Shown one piece after another: positions 12,554 through 24,705 of a stretch of 62,000 bases of DNA. Numbering within the stretch: the first letter of the stretch is position 1; each line of letters begins with the position of its first letter. The notes below the pieces were generated by a model. That model ran no database searches, was not told where the DNA came from, and saw only the letters and a list, made by a program, of their open reading frames with translations. The position numbers and the translations under genes were made by a program. The stretch comes from Glandiceps talaboti (Eukaryota > Hemichordata > Enteropneusta > Spengelidae). Location of the stretch: positions 17,731,776-17,793,775 of the forward strand of contig NC_135568.1 of NCBI RefSeq assembly GCF_964340395.1. Reading direction: 5' to 3'.

Positions 12554-13393
12554 ACATGTCTCTGACGGTAAATTTTGAAAGAAAAAAAATCTGGGCATAG
12601 AAATTGGAAAAGAAATAGTATAAGTACATAATAAACGCAAAAAAATTGACCAGTCTCACTAAACTAAATTCTCACCAATGTATCTATACTTTGACCATAG
12701 ACACTTTATAGTGTGAACACTTTGAATGCGACTGCACTGAACGCACTTGTGTACAAGCACAGATAAAGGATACATAAATTCGTAATGCCATCATGGCCTA
12801 TGTCAATGGAGTGTGAATGATTACATTCACACATACAACGAATAGAAAAAGCTATGACAGCTGTCTATCAATCGACTAAGCTACGTCGACATGATATAAA
12901 AATTCATACAAACTCGGCATCGTTCGCAAAAACCCGAAAGCATTGTAAATGGTCGGCAACGCATCTATTAGATAAAGTGAACAAGTTCTCTCTACCCATT
13001 CGCCTTGAAACGTAAACGGGTTGTACATGGTTTTGATGCGAGGTTGTGTATCAATCGACCAGATCGCGGTAAAACTTCAAGCAAACTTGCTTCAGAATAG
13101 GGCGACATCATGAAATTAAAAGACAAGTTACATGTACATGTAATGAAAATTGCAAAAAAGTCGGAATGATCGTCCGTACTCATGGACTAAGGTTCTACTT
13201 CAACTTCAAGTTGACCTATAAACACGGCACGTGTCAGTGGTTTTCATCATTACTCGGTTTAGTAACAGGAGATACTACGTAGTAAACTGAAAAAATACCG
13301 TAATTTGTTTTACGAATGTGGCCGTAATGTTTCGATCGTGGGAAAGCACTGTCTCAAAACTGCGTATTCTAACCCATAACCATTGTTTACCAC

Positions 13394-13500
13394 ATGGGGC
13401 GAAACGACCAAACCTATGGGGCGAAACGACCAAACCGCTGGGGCGAAACGACTAAGTAGGTGCGAACTGGCAATGGGGCGAACTGGTTATGGGGCGAAAC
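13394..13500. repeat. Short tandem repeat GGGGCGAAACGACCAAAC
   Basis: Six imperfect units of about 18 bases, each starting ATGGGGCGAA, with decay towards the right (CGAACTGG variants). Confidence 0.85.
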
Positions 13501-13778
13501 CACCAGACACCTCTCTGACAATAGAACAAATATTTATTGACCTTCGCTAAATATAGAAAACTAACAATGTTTTTATTTCTTCTTCTGCAAAACACATTTC
13601 ATTCTGTTAATTTATATAGAATCAACTCTTGAAGTACAGTATCTCTATCGAACTACATGTTCACCCACTGGTCTAAGCTCTGTTTTCTCTCAACGATGTC
13701 TCGTATTACAATTCAAGGGGGGAGGGGACAAATACTCCCACAATTTAGAGAAATTGGAATTATACTAAGACAGAAATA

Positions 13779-14030
13779 GTCAATAGGGAACTTGCAATCC
13801 AGACTGAGCATGCTCAGACGCAAAGGACTATGGGATTATCTGTGGTTATCGTAATAACTTATCTGGAGCGACCGATGACATAAACCTCCCACATTGGTCA
13901 GGGTAAATATGAATTGGCGGTTATAAACAATGTAACAATATTATTTACAATATCAATTGATTAGTATTTATTATCACATTTCCCATAATGCAACATTCAA
14001 CATGGCGGGTTTGCAAATTCCCTATTCAAT
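13779..14030. mobile_element. Foldback element, about 250 bp
   Basis: The left end CAATAGGGAACTTGCAA matches the reversed right end GAATAGGGAATTTGCAA. GGACTATGGGAT near the left faces TCCCATAATGC near the right. No coding capacity. Confidence 0.65.
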
Positions 14031-14359
14031 CATAAGTAGGTATGTTGAGAGAAAATGTTTTCTATCATTATCCAATAAGTAATTGTCATGGGCAACGTGA
14101 CATTATACATCATACAAGTCACGTATCTCAAACTTTGCTGTGCGCCATGTAGTCATTATATCCGAAACGAAAAATGTTCATGTATTTTTCAACTTTTGAT
14201 TTACAAAACAAATTTACTGATTTTAATTCATAGAAATACAATTTGAAATAATATAGTCAATCTCCGTTATATAAAATATGTAACAGTTATTCACAGTCTC
14301 TCTATCTGTGCCTTATATCATGTACGTAAGGAAGTGATTTGTAAGTGAATTGCAGAAAC

Positions 14360-15245
14360 ACAAATACTCACCACTTCACGTCCAGTCTACGCATGCATAA
14401 GTCGTTTCCACATAAATTGAAACAAGCCATTGGAAATGTTCATATTAAGTTTTCTAAATGTTTACTTTCATCACAGAAATCGCATATCCATGTAGCAGTA
14501 CGTACGTGGAGAATTAGGCCGTCCAACTTTAAGAGCATTACGGTTGGTTAAAATAGTTAAATATTGGCTCAGAATTCTAAACATGAGTCAAAGCCATTCT
14601 CTGTTACATTGCTATCGTTTACAGCGTACATTAGCAAATGCCAACAAAGAATGTTGGGAGAAAAATCTTGGAGATGAACACTTATTTGTCATCAATTTGC
14701 GTCAATGCTGTCTGGGTATTGATTTTCAGAACTGGTGTGATATTATTGGTTCATTTGATAGGCTGCGTAGCTACAAAATATTTAAGGCAAATGTAATCCT
14801 AGAGTTGTACCTCACGATTGAGATGAAACTTATTTGTTGTTTAACGTCATTAAAGTTTAGAGTTTCTGCTAATAGTCTAATGATTGAAAAGGGCATACAT
14901 TTGGGAATCCAACACAAAGACAAGTTGTGTACAGTGTGTCTGGATGACATTGAAGATGGGAAACACTTTTTTATGTTGTCCTCTTATGGAGAACTCAGAG
15001 AAAAGTATATTCCTAACTGTGCAAGATGTTCATTTTATGCTTTTGAAAAAAAGAGAGCATTCTTTCTACAAGACGTGGAATAAGCACTTAATTTTCTTAT
15101 TGTTAACTTTGTATTTTAATCTTTGAATTTCTTATCTTTACCACTATGTATGTGTTGTACCTTTAGACGTTTGACCTTTGACCTTTTCGAGATTGTACAG
15201 TGGGCCAGTGGCCAGAAGTATGTGTTGGTTAATAAAGATAATAAT
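14360..15245 (+). pseudogene. Decayed non-LTR retrotransposon, 3' end of ORF2
   Basis: Read across a frameshift near 14500, the translation gives HIKFSKCLLSS, then RGELGRPTLRALRLVKIVKY, WLRIL, FKANVILELYL, LTSLKFRVSANSLMIEKG, and LCTVCLDDIEDGKHFFML followed by YGELREKYI. The GELGR..L...+.VKYW block and the C..C...IED..HF...Y..LR block are typical of the region after the reverse transcriptase domain in invertebrate LINEs. A stop follows near 15081. The 3' tail with GGGCCAGTGGCC and AATAAAGAT near 15235 looks like the element's 3' UTR. The reverse transcriptase and endonuclease are missing, so this is a 5'-truncated dead copy. Confidence 0.8.
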
Positions 15246-17451
15246 TTAATTCCTCCTTGTCCTCAACTTTATGTCGATGGCATTTTAGGTTATCGTATGC
15301 CGGTGTAATGCCTGTTAAAAAGGTGTTCGTTTTGATTGCGATATGTACTGTCGGATTAGTGTAATTGGTGTCTAGAGGTAAAAATAGCGCTAATGGCATT
15401 GTAGCACAACTGTACAGTTTTTTTCTAAAAATATTATCCATATCCATGCTAGGTATAAGCCAAAACAGCCGTACCAATTGCCTTGGTATTTGATGTCTTT
15501 TGATGTCTAGTTGGCGAATTGATCAAATGATAAATGATCACACCACAGTTCTGCGATATGGGCCGAAAAATGTTATTGTTTGTTAATAGAATGGCTTCCA
15601 ACCTCAGGGAAGTATTGTTAACACCATGAAGTCATTTAATCTGTTATGAGGTAATTCACACCTAATTGTTTATCTCAGTTTTTGACACAACTGAAATATA
15701 CTGTTCGGCCACCATGTTGTAGATGTAGTAAAGTGTCTGTCTGTCCATGCGTTCATCAGTGGGTGACTTAAAGTATAAAATCACTGGAAAGATTATTTTA
15801 ATATTTGATAGGAATATTGCTTTCATACATTTCTCATACAGATATAACCACAAATGTAGATAGCAACATTGGACACACCTATAGCAATGACTAATCAAAC
15901 ACTCTAAAAAGTTAAAGCTTTTGTTGACCATACTGTATCAGTTGTTCTGCAAATTTAAAACTATTTAACTATTTCAATGTATTCATATTCCGATTCAAAA
16001 TATTCCTTTAATTGTAAGCATTCTGAAATGACCACCAGTACGTCGAAATCTGTTCACTCCAGAAAAGGGTATTGGAAAACATGTTGAGTGAGTGACTGCG
16101 TGGGGGAGGGGGGGGGCATATTTGTTGAAAAGATAATGGATCGCGTTAAAATACAACTCTCCATATGCTCCTGGTTGTGTAAAAACTACTATGTTGAATG
16201 GCACTATTAACCTATGGGGAAATTACATGGAGATATCACTGAGAGTATTCACCGCACCACTTCAATGGACCGTATCCAAGGCATCTTTCGTCACAAATGC
16301 AAGGTCTACACAATTATGTACATTTAGATGATGACACCTAATCACGACTACTATATTGATACATATAAATGTACGACACAGATTTCCTCTCAGGCTTCAT
16401 ACGACAACAGGAAGTAAAAATTGCCCAATTGTGATAAACAAGGATATTGAATTGATAGCTGGCCTTTGTAGTAAGATACGGAACTGCGCTTTGGCAAATA
16501 ATATAATACTTATCTCTGCATGTACGACAGGAACAAGTTGGTGATTGAACAAGTGAACAAAGAGATATCTGTGCGATATTTTCCCATGTATTGTAAGTAT
16601 ACTTAAGGTAGAATGGCTTTAAGCTTTTTATATTGCAAGTTATGTAAATAACTATGTAAGAACACACGAGATATAGGAATATTTATCCTAATTTTAAAAA
16701 GTGAAACATAACAACATTTCTCTGGGACATGTTGCACTCTAAACTTTGTCTTATTGTCATCGAAAATAAAACTGTTTTTATCAGTGTTTCCAAATTTCTT
16801 GTCAACTGTTTAATCATAGATTGGACGTTTAAAAAGACTCTATTCAAGAAATAAAAAAGCATAACGGCAGAAGCTCCAACAAATTTATAATCTTGACAAA
16901 AGTGAGCTTTTATTGAGTCTTACAGATGGTTTTATGCGTCGTATAAAGACTAAATGTCTGAAAATTAAAGTACACAGATTTACAAGAAGAAATACACAAT
17001 TGTGCAAATGGAAAACAATATTTGAGTGTGATGAACGCTCATATGTGTAAGCGCTCAATTGCAATTGTATTGAGAGGTTTGAATCTTGTGACATGTCAGT
17101 CACATCTAAAAAACTATACAAAATATCGAGACACAGATGGTGTATCTATGTGTCAAGTGTTTACATCTCTATAAAAGTGGCAATAGAATCAAATCATCCT
17201 TGGCGATGGCTAAAAATTAAGTGTATAGATTAAGCCGCATCAGGTGTCAACTGTCTTAGATAAGACATGATGATCGTATAACATCTTCAAGAACATTTGG
17301 AGATTATTTTAAGCAATCTGTAACTCACGTTGGTTAAAAACAAAACTCGTGCACAGAATGTTTCTAAACGATATGTACTCTAAGGAAGTAAATAACCATA
17401 ATGTGATAATGTGATTGCAGTGGTGCAATATCCAAAAGGGAGCTTGAGAAT
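15246..17451. other. No gene found
   Basis: Ordinary AT-rich DNA with a short G run near 16104. A stretch at 16865-17044 (+) is open for about 57 codons without a start and shows no family motif. Confidence 0.4.
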
Positions 17452-17632
17452 GTCGTGTGTGTGTTTGTGTGTGTGTGTCTGTATGACTGTGTGTGTGTGT
17501 GTGTGTGTTTGTGTGTGTGTCTGTGTGTATGTCTGTGTGTCTGTGTGTGTTTGTCTGTGTGTGTGTGTCTGTGTGTCTGTCTGTATGTCTGTTTGTATGT
17601 CTGTCTGTCTGTCTGTCTGTCTGTGTCTGCAT
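17452..17632. repeat. (GT)n(CTGT)n microsatellite, imperfect
   Basis: GTGT and CTGT units mixed with single changes. The LCVC and HTHT frames are translations of it. Confidence 0.95.
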
Positions 17633-18244
17633 GTGTAATCTTTAAAGAATATAAATACTGTATCCCCTTAATCAGAGACCTTACAATACAATGTTGCGTG
17701 ATAAGGTCTTTTTCCAAATATTGTGAGGTTACACCAGACCATATAAATTGTAGGGTAACCAGGTTATATATTATTTTAACCATTTGTTACCATGGCAACC
17801 TTATGCAAAATGTTTTTATGTATATGATTCAATTATCCATTTGAAAAAAAAACTCATGCAGTATACAGGGGTTGCTCCCTTAGTGTGGATTCAATCGACA
17901 ACCTACACAACACATAAACTGTTAAAATGAGTTTATAACTACGAAAAAATATAAAATACTAGAGTTAAAATAAGAATAGTACTTTTAGCTTGAACGGTTT
18001 GCCATAACGGCTTGCTAAACGACCAACTCATATTTATGGCATTTCCTTTCTTTTATTTATTTTTTTGGTGATGGACAATATATTGCGGTCACATGTCAGT
18101 AAAATTTTAAAAATTAATGTCACCTGGACTATACTATGCACACTTTGTTTCTACATTATTTATGGGGATTTCTTTATATTTACTGATCAATTCATGTGAT
18201 CTTATACACTTTAGTCAAGTCTAAATTATATTATTATAATTATC

Positions 18245-18245
<1 letters not shown>

Positions 18246-18328
<83 letters not shown>
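18246..18328. repeat. (AT)n microsatellite
   Basis: About 80 bases of uninterrupted TA. Confidence 0.98.
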
Positions 18329-18333
<5 letters not shown>

Positions 18334-18892
18334 TATATATATAGTATAGTGGTTTACTTGATTGATTATGCATATAAGAGTGAATTGAGATTAAACTAAG
18401 GTGTTTCATATCCAAAGTACACTAAAGGAATGAGCAGAGTATATTGACAAGGAGAAGGGGGCTGAGGAGAAGTCAGTGGGCCATCAAAATTCTGATAGTC
18501 TGGAAGGGGGGATCTGACATATTTTGCACTTTATTTGTGGAACCAAATTAAACTTCAGGAAAAGTCATTTACCAAGTGCACATCTGCAAAATATCCTGCG
18601 GCTTTGCCACAAGAAAACACAAGAAAACAAGAAAATACAAATTCTGGCCCATATTCAAGTATAATAATTGTAAGATTATTATTATGTCTATGATTTGACA
18701 TTTTATAGCCATGTATAGGTTAACGTTAGAGCTCATTATGACACATCTTTTATGCATGTGAAATCCCGATCCTTTGTAAAATAAATCTTGTTTGGGTTGT
18801 TACTGTAGTTGGTTGTCAATGTTATTCAATTTATTACTGTACCATAGAATGTTACATCTCCAGTGTAGTTTAGGTGAAAGAGGGGGTGCAAT

Positions 18893-19049
18893 GTTTTTTT
18901 TTTTTTTTTTTTTTTTTGTTTGTTTGTTTGTTCGTATGTATGTATGTATGTATGTATGTATGTATGTATGTATGTATGTATGTATGTATGTATGTATGTA
19001 TGTATGTATGTATGTGTATGTGTATGTATGTATGTATGTATGTATGTAT
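18893..19049. repeat. Poly(T), (GTTT)n and (ATGT)n tract
   Basis: 25 T, then GTTTGTTT units, then about 115 bases of ATGT. Confidence 0.98.
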
Positions 19050-19214
19050 ACAACCATCAAATTTGAAGAAGTAAAACGTGTTGATTGACAGACACTGGAC
19101 TAAGGTTGTTAGTAATATCTGACAAGACACGAGTCACACCACGTGACGACAAGTCAAATTTTAAGCAAATTTAAAATTGCTGTTTAGTCGCTCTCGAAAA
19201 AAATTCGTGATAGA

Positions 19215-19245
19215 TACACACACACACATACACACACACGCACAG

Positions 19246-19276
<31 letters not shown>

Positions 19277-19277
19277 C
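19215..19277. repeat. (CA)n(CGCA)n microsatellite
   Basis: CA units followed by CGCA units. Confidence 0.95.
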
Positions 19278-19986
19278 AGACACACAGAGTTCATCGGATA
19301 TTATAACCTTCCTTACGGAAGGTAAAAATGGTTTACCCCTAACATTGTGCAGCAAGTAAAAGATAGCTACTACACCTGGTCTCTATAGGTTGACCAACCC
19401 CACTAGTGAAATGAATGATTCCCCTTGTTAGAATTTTAAAAACCATTCTTATCAGCAGCGTACCGTACCGTGGAATCTACCAAGCCGGCCAACCTCGTGT
19501 ATCAACTTTCAACTTCGTCCACGAATACTGACAGTTCGGGTTGATTGTCTTTCAGGCTTTGCTGTCTCTCTTCATCGTGGTTTTCAATATTACAGTTATC
19601 ATCACGATAGGTAGCCAGTAGTACTCTACGACAAAAACGCCAAAGTTACATCTTGGTCAACTCGTATGTTGCTAACGTATCATTAGGTGTCGTGGTGGCT
19701 GCTCATATCATGCTTTGCTTGTAAAGGGCTCTTGTCGCGTTCTATCGTCCCCAAATGGAAATATTCACCTAGAACGGATACTCTTCAACCATTTACTTTG
19801 ACTATAGAAATAATATGTGCTTGAGTGTGCTGTGTCATAAAATGGTAGATGTTATATTATCCCTCGTGTTGCTATGTTTCTGACTATTCCTCGAGACTGA
19901 AAGGGAGGGAAATATGTAGTTGTTACATGTTCATCCCTCGTAGTAATAGACGTCTACTAGTGCCTCACAGGTGGGTTTGTGGGTGG

Positions 19987-20046
19987 GTGGGAGGATGGAT
20001 GGATGGATGGATTGATGGATGGATAGATGGATAGTGGATGGATGAA
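19987..20046. repeat. (GGAT)n microsatellite
   Basis: Imperfect GGAT units after a GGGTGGGTGGG start. Confidence 0.93.
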
Positions 20047-20181
20047 GGGACACATTGAAAACGCGAATGTCACTCCATCTCACTTTTTGTCGCTTTTTGT
20101 TAGTGTTTGTACTCAGTTATGACTATTCCATCACATGTCACATACACTTATTTATTTTTACACGGAGGTATAAATGATTGG

Positions 20182-20359
20182 GTTGTCGGTGGCCGAGTGG
20201 TTAAACCACTTGCCTCTCACCACTTTGACTACCAAACAACGCAGGTTTTCTACGGGTACTCCGGTTTCCTCCTATGCTGACACTCAGCCTTCCTCTTGTT
20301 ATTGGGCAATGCCTGTTGGATGCATATGATAAACAAACAAACAAACAAACAAACAAACA

Positions 20360-20397
<38 letters not shown>

Positions 20398-20416
20398 CAA
20401 ATAAATAAATATTTAT
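20182..20416 (+). mobile_element. tRNA-derived SINE
   Basis: The 5' end reads GTCGGTGGCCGAGTGGTTAA, a Ser/Leu tRNA-like box A (TGGCCGAGTGG). Next comes the block GGTTTTCTACGGGTACTCCG GTTTCCTCC (in two parts), a central sequence I recognise from invertebrate SINEs. The tail is (CAAA)n(CAAT)n(AAAT)n. Box B is not evident, so the copy is probably dead. Confidence 0.75.
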
Positions 20417-21254
20417 TTACAAAAATGTGTGTTTCACTTATTACATGAGACGATGGCTGAAATTTTTTTAAATCATAAATCGTGTAAAAATCCTTAATCT
20501 TTGGATGTTTACTGTACAGTATATCAAGCATGTCAAATGCAATTGCAGGTTCTCTATACTAAACCATGGATGGCACATATAGTAACTGACGGTATACGGA
20601 TACGTGTGTAATTTCATAATTTGGTATAAAAGGGCACTGTGTATATTTGATGAGAATTAATGTTAAATATCACATGACTACCGAGGTGTTGTCTATGATA
20701 TTAACCGACGACAATAACTGATTGTTGCCACCAAAGTACGTGTGGAATATCGACTATTCTGTGTGAATGTTCGAAGCAAGCTAATTATTAAATTATAATT
20801 TCTAGAGAAAACGTTAACAACCAGGGTGACACAACTACGAAACTAATTGGGGACTTCACACTTCATATACTTCACAGTTCATACTCTGAAGTAGGCTTTC
20901 GTAAACAACAGAGACTTTGAATCGGGCTGGAAAAAAATCTAATAAGCAGACGTGACACTCTGAACTAATTACTTGTTTGAAAGTATAATGACGACACATT
21001 GGCAAGTGAATCTTTGTGTGCAATTAGTATTGTTGTCATTTATATCATGTAAACTGTTGACACTACATTGTAAAGTGATTATTTTAAAGTGAACTGTATA
21101 TTCCCCGAGAGGCTAGTTATTCTAAGGTTGTATACTGGCATCTTCATCATTTATTCACACATATTTCGCTTGTTTCTTTTTTTCTTCTTTTTTTCCCCCT
21201 TTTTAAAATTTATTTGGTTTGTTTCATTGTTTGTTTGCTTGCTTGCTTGTAAGA
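20417..21254. other. No gene found
   Basis: Unique-looking AT-rich DNA. Confidence 0.4.
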
Positions 21255-21798
21255 GATTGCAAACAAGAAAAAAGAAAAACCAGTGCCTGCTTCGTTTTTC
21301 GTTTTTCGTTTTCTCGATCGGAAAACGAAAAAGGAAAACAATTTGTTTTTCGTTTTTCGTGTCATCGATCGGAAAACAGAACAAGTCGTTTCGTTTTATA
21401 ATAATACAAAAACGGAAAACAAACCCTGTTCCCTTTTTCGTTTTTCGTTTAACACAATCAACCAATGAAAACGAAAAACCAACCCGTGTTCAGTTTTCAT
21501 GTTTCTCTTTGATGGTGAGAAAAAGAATCAAGAAAAACTACTCATTCTCGATCATCGTATACTCAATCGATAGTAAATAAATGAAATAAAATGTCCGTTC
21601 GTTTTTCGTTTTTCGTTTACGAAAAAGGAAAAAAGGAACAGGGTTCGTTTTCCGTTTTTTGTATTATGATAAAACGAAACGGCGATGGGAAAAACTATTT
21701 GTTTTCCTTGATCTGTTTTCCGATCGAGAAAACGAAAAACGAAGCAGGTTGTTTGCAATAGACAAACGAAAAACAAATGGACGGTATATACACGGACC
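21255..21798. mobile_element. CGTTTTTCG-rich palindromic element, two arms
   Basis: The left arm (to about 21570) matches the 4.5-kb copy. The right arm (about 21594-21798) is the reversed version, with CAGGGTTCGTTTTCCG, TAAAACGAAACGGCGATGGG and GATCGAGAAAACGAAAAACG, ending GGACGGTATATACACGGACC. Together they form a foldback transposon with long subrepeat-rich arms. No transposase is seen. Confidence 0.8.
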
Positions 21799-22150
21799 CA
21801 AAATCCCTCGTTTACCGATTGTCCTCAGTAAAGATTAACGATGTAATGTACGGCCACGACCGGGTGTAACGAGCGGCAAAACTTGATAGAAGTAATGGTA
21901 CAGTGAGTCCTAATGTTTTGAGGAGTCGCATTTGAAGTGGAGCCGCTTTCTCCTGCATGATACCGTATTTACTTCTCATACTAATTCTGGAGGAAGTAAT
22001 CCTCTTCCATAACCGACTCCGTGATAAACAGGGACCGTAATCAGACCTCGTAATCACATGTACATTTGATGGGAAGAAACCTCTTCCGTAACTGGCCCCG
22101 TGAGTAACGCGGCCCCGCAATAAACAGGATTGTAATGAGACCTCGCATTC
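21799..22150. repeat. Older dispersed repeat flanking the CGTTTTTCG element
   Basis: AAAATCCCTCGTTTACCG and the GTAATGTACGG...GTAACGAG blocks match the reverse complement of 28190-28370. The region also has two diverged tandem units (CCTCTTCCRTAACYGRCYCCGTGA-like, about 22005 and 22080). Confidence 0.6.
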
Positions 22151-22294
22151 GCACGACTATACAAGTATCACATTTATGATGAACCTTTGCCCATGTCGAT
22201 CACTGGAAGTAAAACAAAAATGCAGCTAATGCTGTGGTCAGAATTTACGGCAGGGGGCTGGGGAGAAATTATTTTGGTCAAAAAAATTCACAAA

Positions 22295-22431
22295 CCCCCC
22301 CCCCCCTTTCGCGCTCTCAAAAAATGTCATGCCCCCCCCCCCCCGAAATGAACCCCAATAATTTTCGGAGCTCCCCCTTCCCGGCTACACATATTTTAAC
22401 GTTTATTTATACAGTAACCCCCCCCCCCCCC
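22295..22431. repeat. Three long C runs
   Basis: Runs of 12, 13 and 14 C at 22295, 22332 and 22418. The opposite strand is a clustered G-run, able in principle to form G-quadruplexes. Confidence 0.9.
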
Positions 22432-22500
22432 GCTCCACTTGCACAGTATGTAAAAGGCCTTCCACTATCTAAGGCGTGTAATAGTTAGTGATTTAAAATA

Positions 22501-24290
22501 GTCAAACAATGCTAACTCTGAATTTTTTTTGGGGGGGAATCGGATGCTTATAGTGAAAGGATGAAAACATTGCAGTAATGTGAGTTTGATGCACAATATG
22601 CAAAATGTGTTTGGAATTACATGTAAAATACATTAAGATGTGACCGTCATAGTGGTCTCTGATAATACAGTACTTAATCCGTTCACATGTTGAAGAAATC
22701 TTGTATTGTCTATTGTCGACCCTCCTTCCTGCATCGACGGTGTGTAAAGTAAAAGTCTTTCTTTGTCGATCTGTGATGGATACATGATAAAAGACATTGA
22801 ACATCTGTTGACGTCATCTAAAAGTGTTAATTAGAGGGCAGTATTTACTATATAGCGATCTAGAAGTGATTGAAGCCGACATAGACGATGGGAGAAGTGA
22901 GTGTTTTTTTAAAAGTGCTAAAGAGGCGGTATTTATCTAAACCCTAGCTCCTACATGAAGTGTAGGGTTTATGTCTAAACAGCGCGATCGGAACATTACT
23001 GTGAATGTTCTGCCATCCACTTTATCACACAATTCTAGGATTAGAATTAACTTTAGACACAATTCTAGCTAGTTGATATATATTTTTACAAAAACCTTCT
23101 CCAGTATAATGAGTACATGTGTCTAGCGCCCTCAGTAGTGACTTCGGTTGCCTTTACAGTAAGCAATGGTATTAACCCCGGTCATGGGTCTAGCAACAAG
23201 ACTAATGATATATGCATTGGAATGAGTGTAACATAGCTATTTAATAGGTAATATGTACATGTATTACTCTAGGTTTGTGATGTCAACGGAACTTTATTTT
23301 TACACCTAGAAATTAATTCATCGTTTCATTTATTTGTTTTGTCTAACTGTTATGCCATACACTGAGACATCACGGCTACTTGTGGTGATTTAATATGCCT
23401 CAATTAATAGAATACCTTATGTACTTCTTTACATGAAACAAAAAGTACGTGATGATCGTGTTGTCTTTTGTCGACTAGCCTTCCGGCAACGACACTGTGA
23501 AGGTGTATCAATACATAGTAAAAGCAAAGGAAGTGGTTTCCAATTGCCAATAGTACAGTAGCGCGTGTGATTAGCAGGCAATTTTGTACCGGATCGACGT
23601 TGAGGGCGGAGTCACTTTGTCACCACGCCGTCGACTACAGGTATATACAGTGTATACGAAAGTTAATTCCTCTTTTGTATAGGTTTGGTAGTCTTTGACA
23701 CGTACACGGCATTTCAATCATTTTATTAGATCATTTGTATTCAAAGCCGAAAAGGACAACGAGTAAGATTTTCCCAAGGCAGTATTGTTTTGAAATCGTA
23801 GAACACTTGAAACACAGTGAGTACAGAGAGAAACTGATTGAACTATAAGTAACTAAAGAGAACATAAGGGTTGGGTTAAGTGGGTTTTTATAACGATTTT
23901 GAAATATTCACCTACTTGTAGAAAATGCAAAACAATTTGATTTCATGTTATAAATATTTTTTTATATTCTCGAGATGGAAAAATATACAATAACACAAAT
24001 ATGGGATTATAAAAGTCATGTTTGAAGAATATTTAAAATAAACTCAAGTATTATGCGTAATGAAGAAATGTCATTCAAAATATGTTTTTAAAGTTTCACA
24101 TGTGACGTCACAGGAAATGTTTACTACCATTCCGAATAGAAATACAACAACTTCGAATTCATTTATCTATCTTAAAAATCTTATTCTAGAAAAGAGAAAT
24201 ACATTAAACAAAACATGGGAAGTACTGTCAACGTTAGATAAAAAGTGGTCAGATAGCATATTCTTATATATGTAGAACTACTGTCGGTGT
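22501..24290. repeat. Segmental duplication, copy A
   Basis: Collinear with 29851-34750. Shared blocks in order: ATATGCAAAATGTGTTTG; the TCGACCCTCCTTCCTGCATC to GCTAAAGAGGCGG segment (near identical over about 250 bp); ATGTTCTGCCAT; GTCTAGCGCCCTCAGTA; TTTTGTCGACTAGCCTTCCG; GATCGACGTTGAGGGCGGAG; GGCAGTATTGTTT; TGACGTCACAGGAAA. Copy A lacks most of the 30-bp minisatellite. No gene seen inside. Confidence 0.85.
22690..22945 (+). repeat. Local CTAAAGAGGCGG repeat family, unit 1
   Basis: Starts near TATTGTCGACC and ends GTGCTAAAGAGGCGGTATTT. The other members are at 29213-29390, 30000-30250, 32170-32330 and 32638-32815. A partial one (only the GTCGACTAGCCTTCCG half) is near 23455-23545. Confidence 0.75.
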
Positions 24291-24354
24291 TAATGTTGTA
24301 TGCTATAATCTATACCTACATACATAAGTACCCACCTACCCATTTTATTGCTGA

Positions 24355-24705
24355 ACGGTAAGAGCACCACAATATCTAGGTACATGGATAGACTCAACAC
24401 CAAAAGACATGGAAATCAGGAAAGGGAAAGCCTGGTCTGCACTATCTAAAATGGACCACATCTGGAAATCAGACCTCCCAAGCATTCTACTATATGGGGG
24501 CAGAGAGCTGGATTCTAACAAAAAACTCTAGCAACACGTCTAAATGGATGCTACACATGACTCCTAAGAGCAGCACTAAACATCAGCTGGCGGCAACACT
24601 TAACAAATGCTCAACTATATGGACTTCTACCTTTAATATCTGACACCCTACGAGAGCGAAAACTTAGATTTGCTGGCCACTGCCACCGAAGCAGTCTATC
24701 AACTT
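24355..24705 (+). pseudogene. Decayed LINE reverse transcriptase fragment
   Basis: Translation, with frame changes, gives YLGTWIDSTPKDMEIRKGKA, WSALSKMDHIWKSDLPSI, YGAESW-like, AALNISWRQHLTNAQLYGLL, and SDTLRERKLRFAGHCHRS. The last blocks, RERRLRFAGHC and YLG.WI, are classic for the C-terminal part of LINE reverse transcriptases. A deletion and stops make it dead. It differs from the 14-kb LINE. Confidence 0.85.

Noticed and set aside
16865-17044. 57 open codons (+) with FMRRIKTKCLKIKVHRFTRR
   Set aside because: No start codon, no splice context and no recognisable family.
19502-19625. Possible terminal exon on minus strand ending QQSLKDNQPELSVFVDEVES
   Set aside because: The acceptor TTTTTGTCGTAG is acceptable and the tail is acidic, but no upstream exon was found and a 40-codon open stretch is expected by chance.
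20182-20270. Functional tRNA gene
   Set aside because: Box A is good but box B and a cloverleaf are absent; it is a SINE head.
24060-24275. 71-codon frame, with a related frame at 34599-34967
   Set aside because: It lies in the two copies of the segmental duplication. The shared peptide pieces reflect DNA similarity, and frames break by indels between copies.
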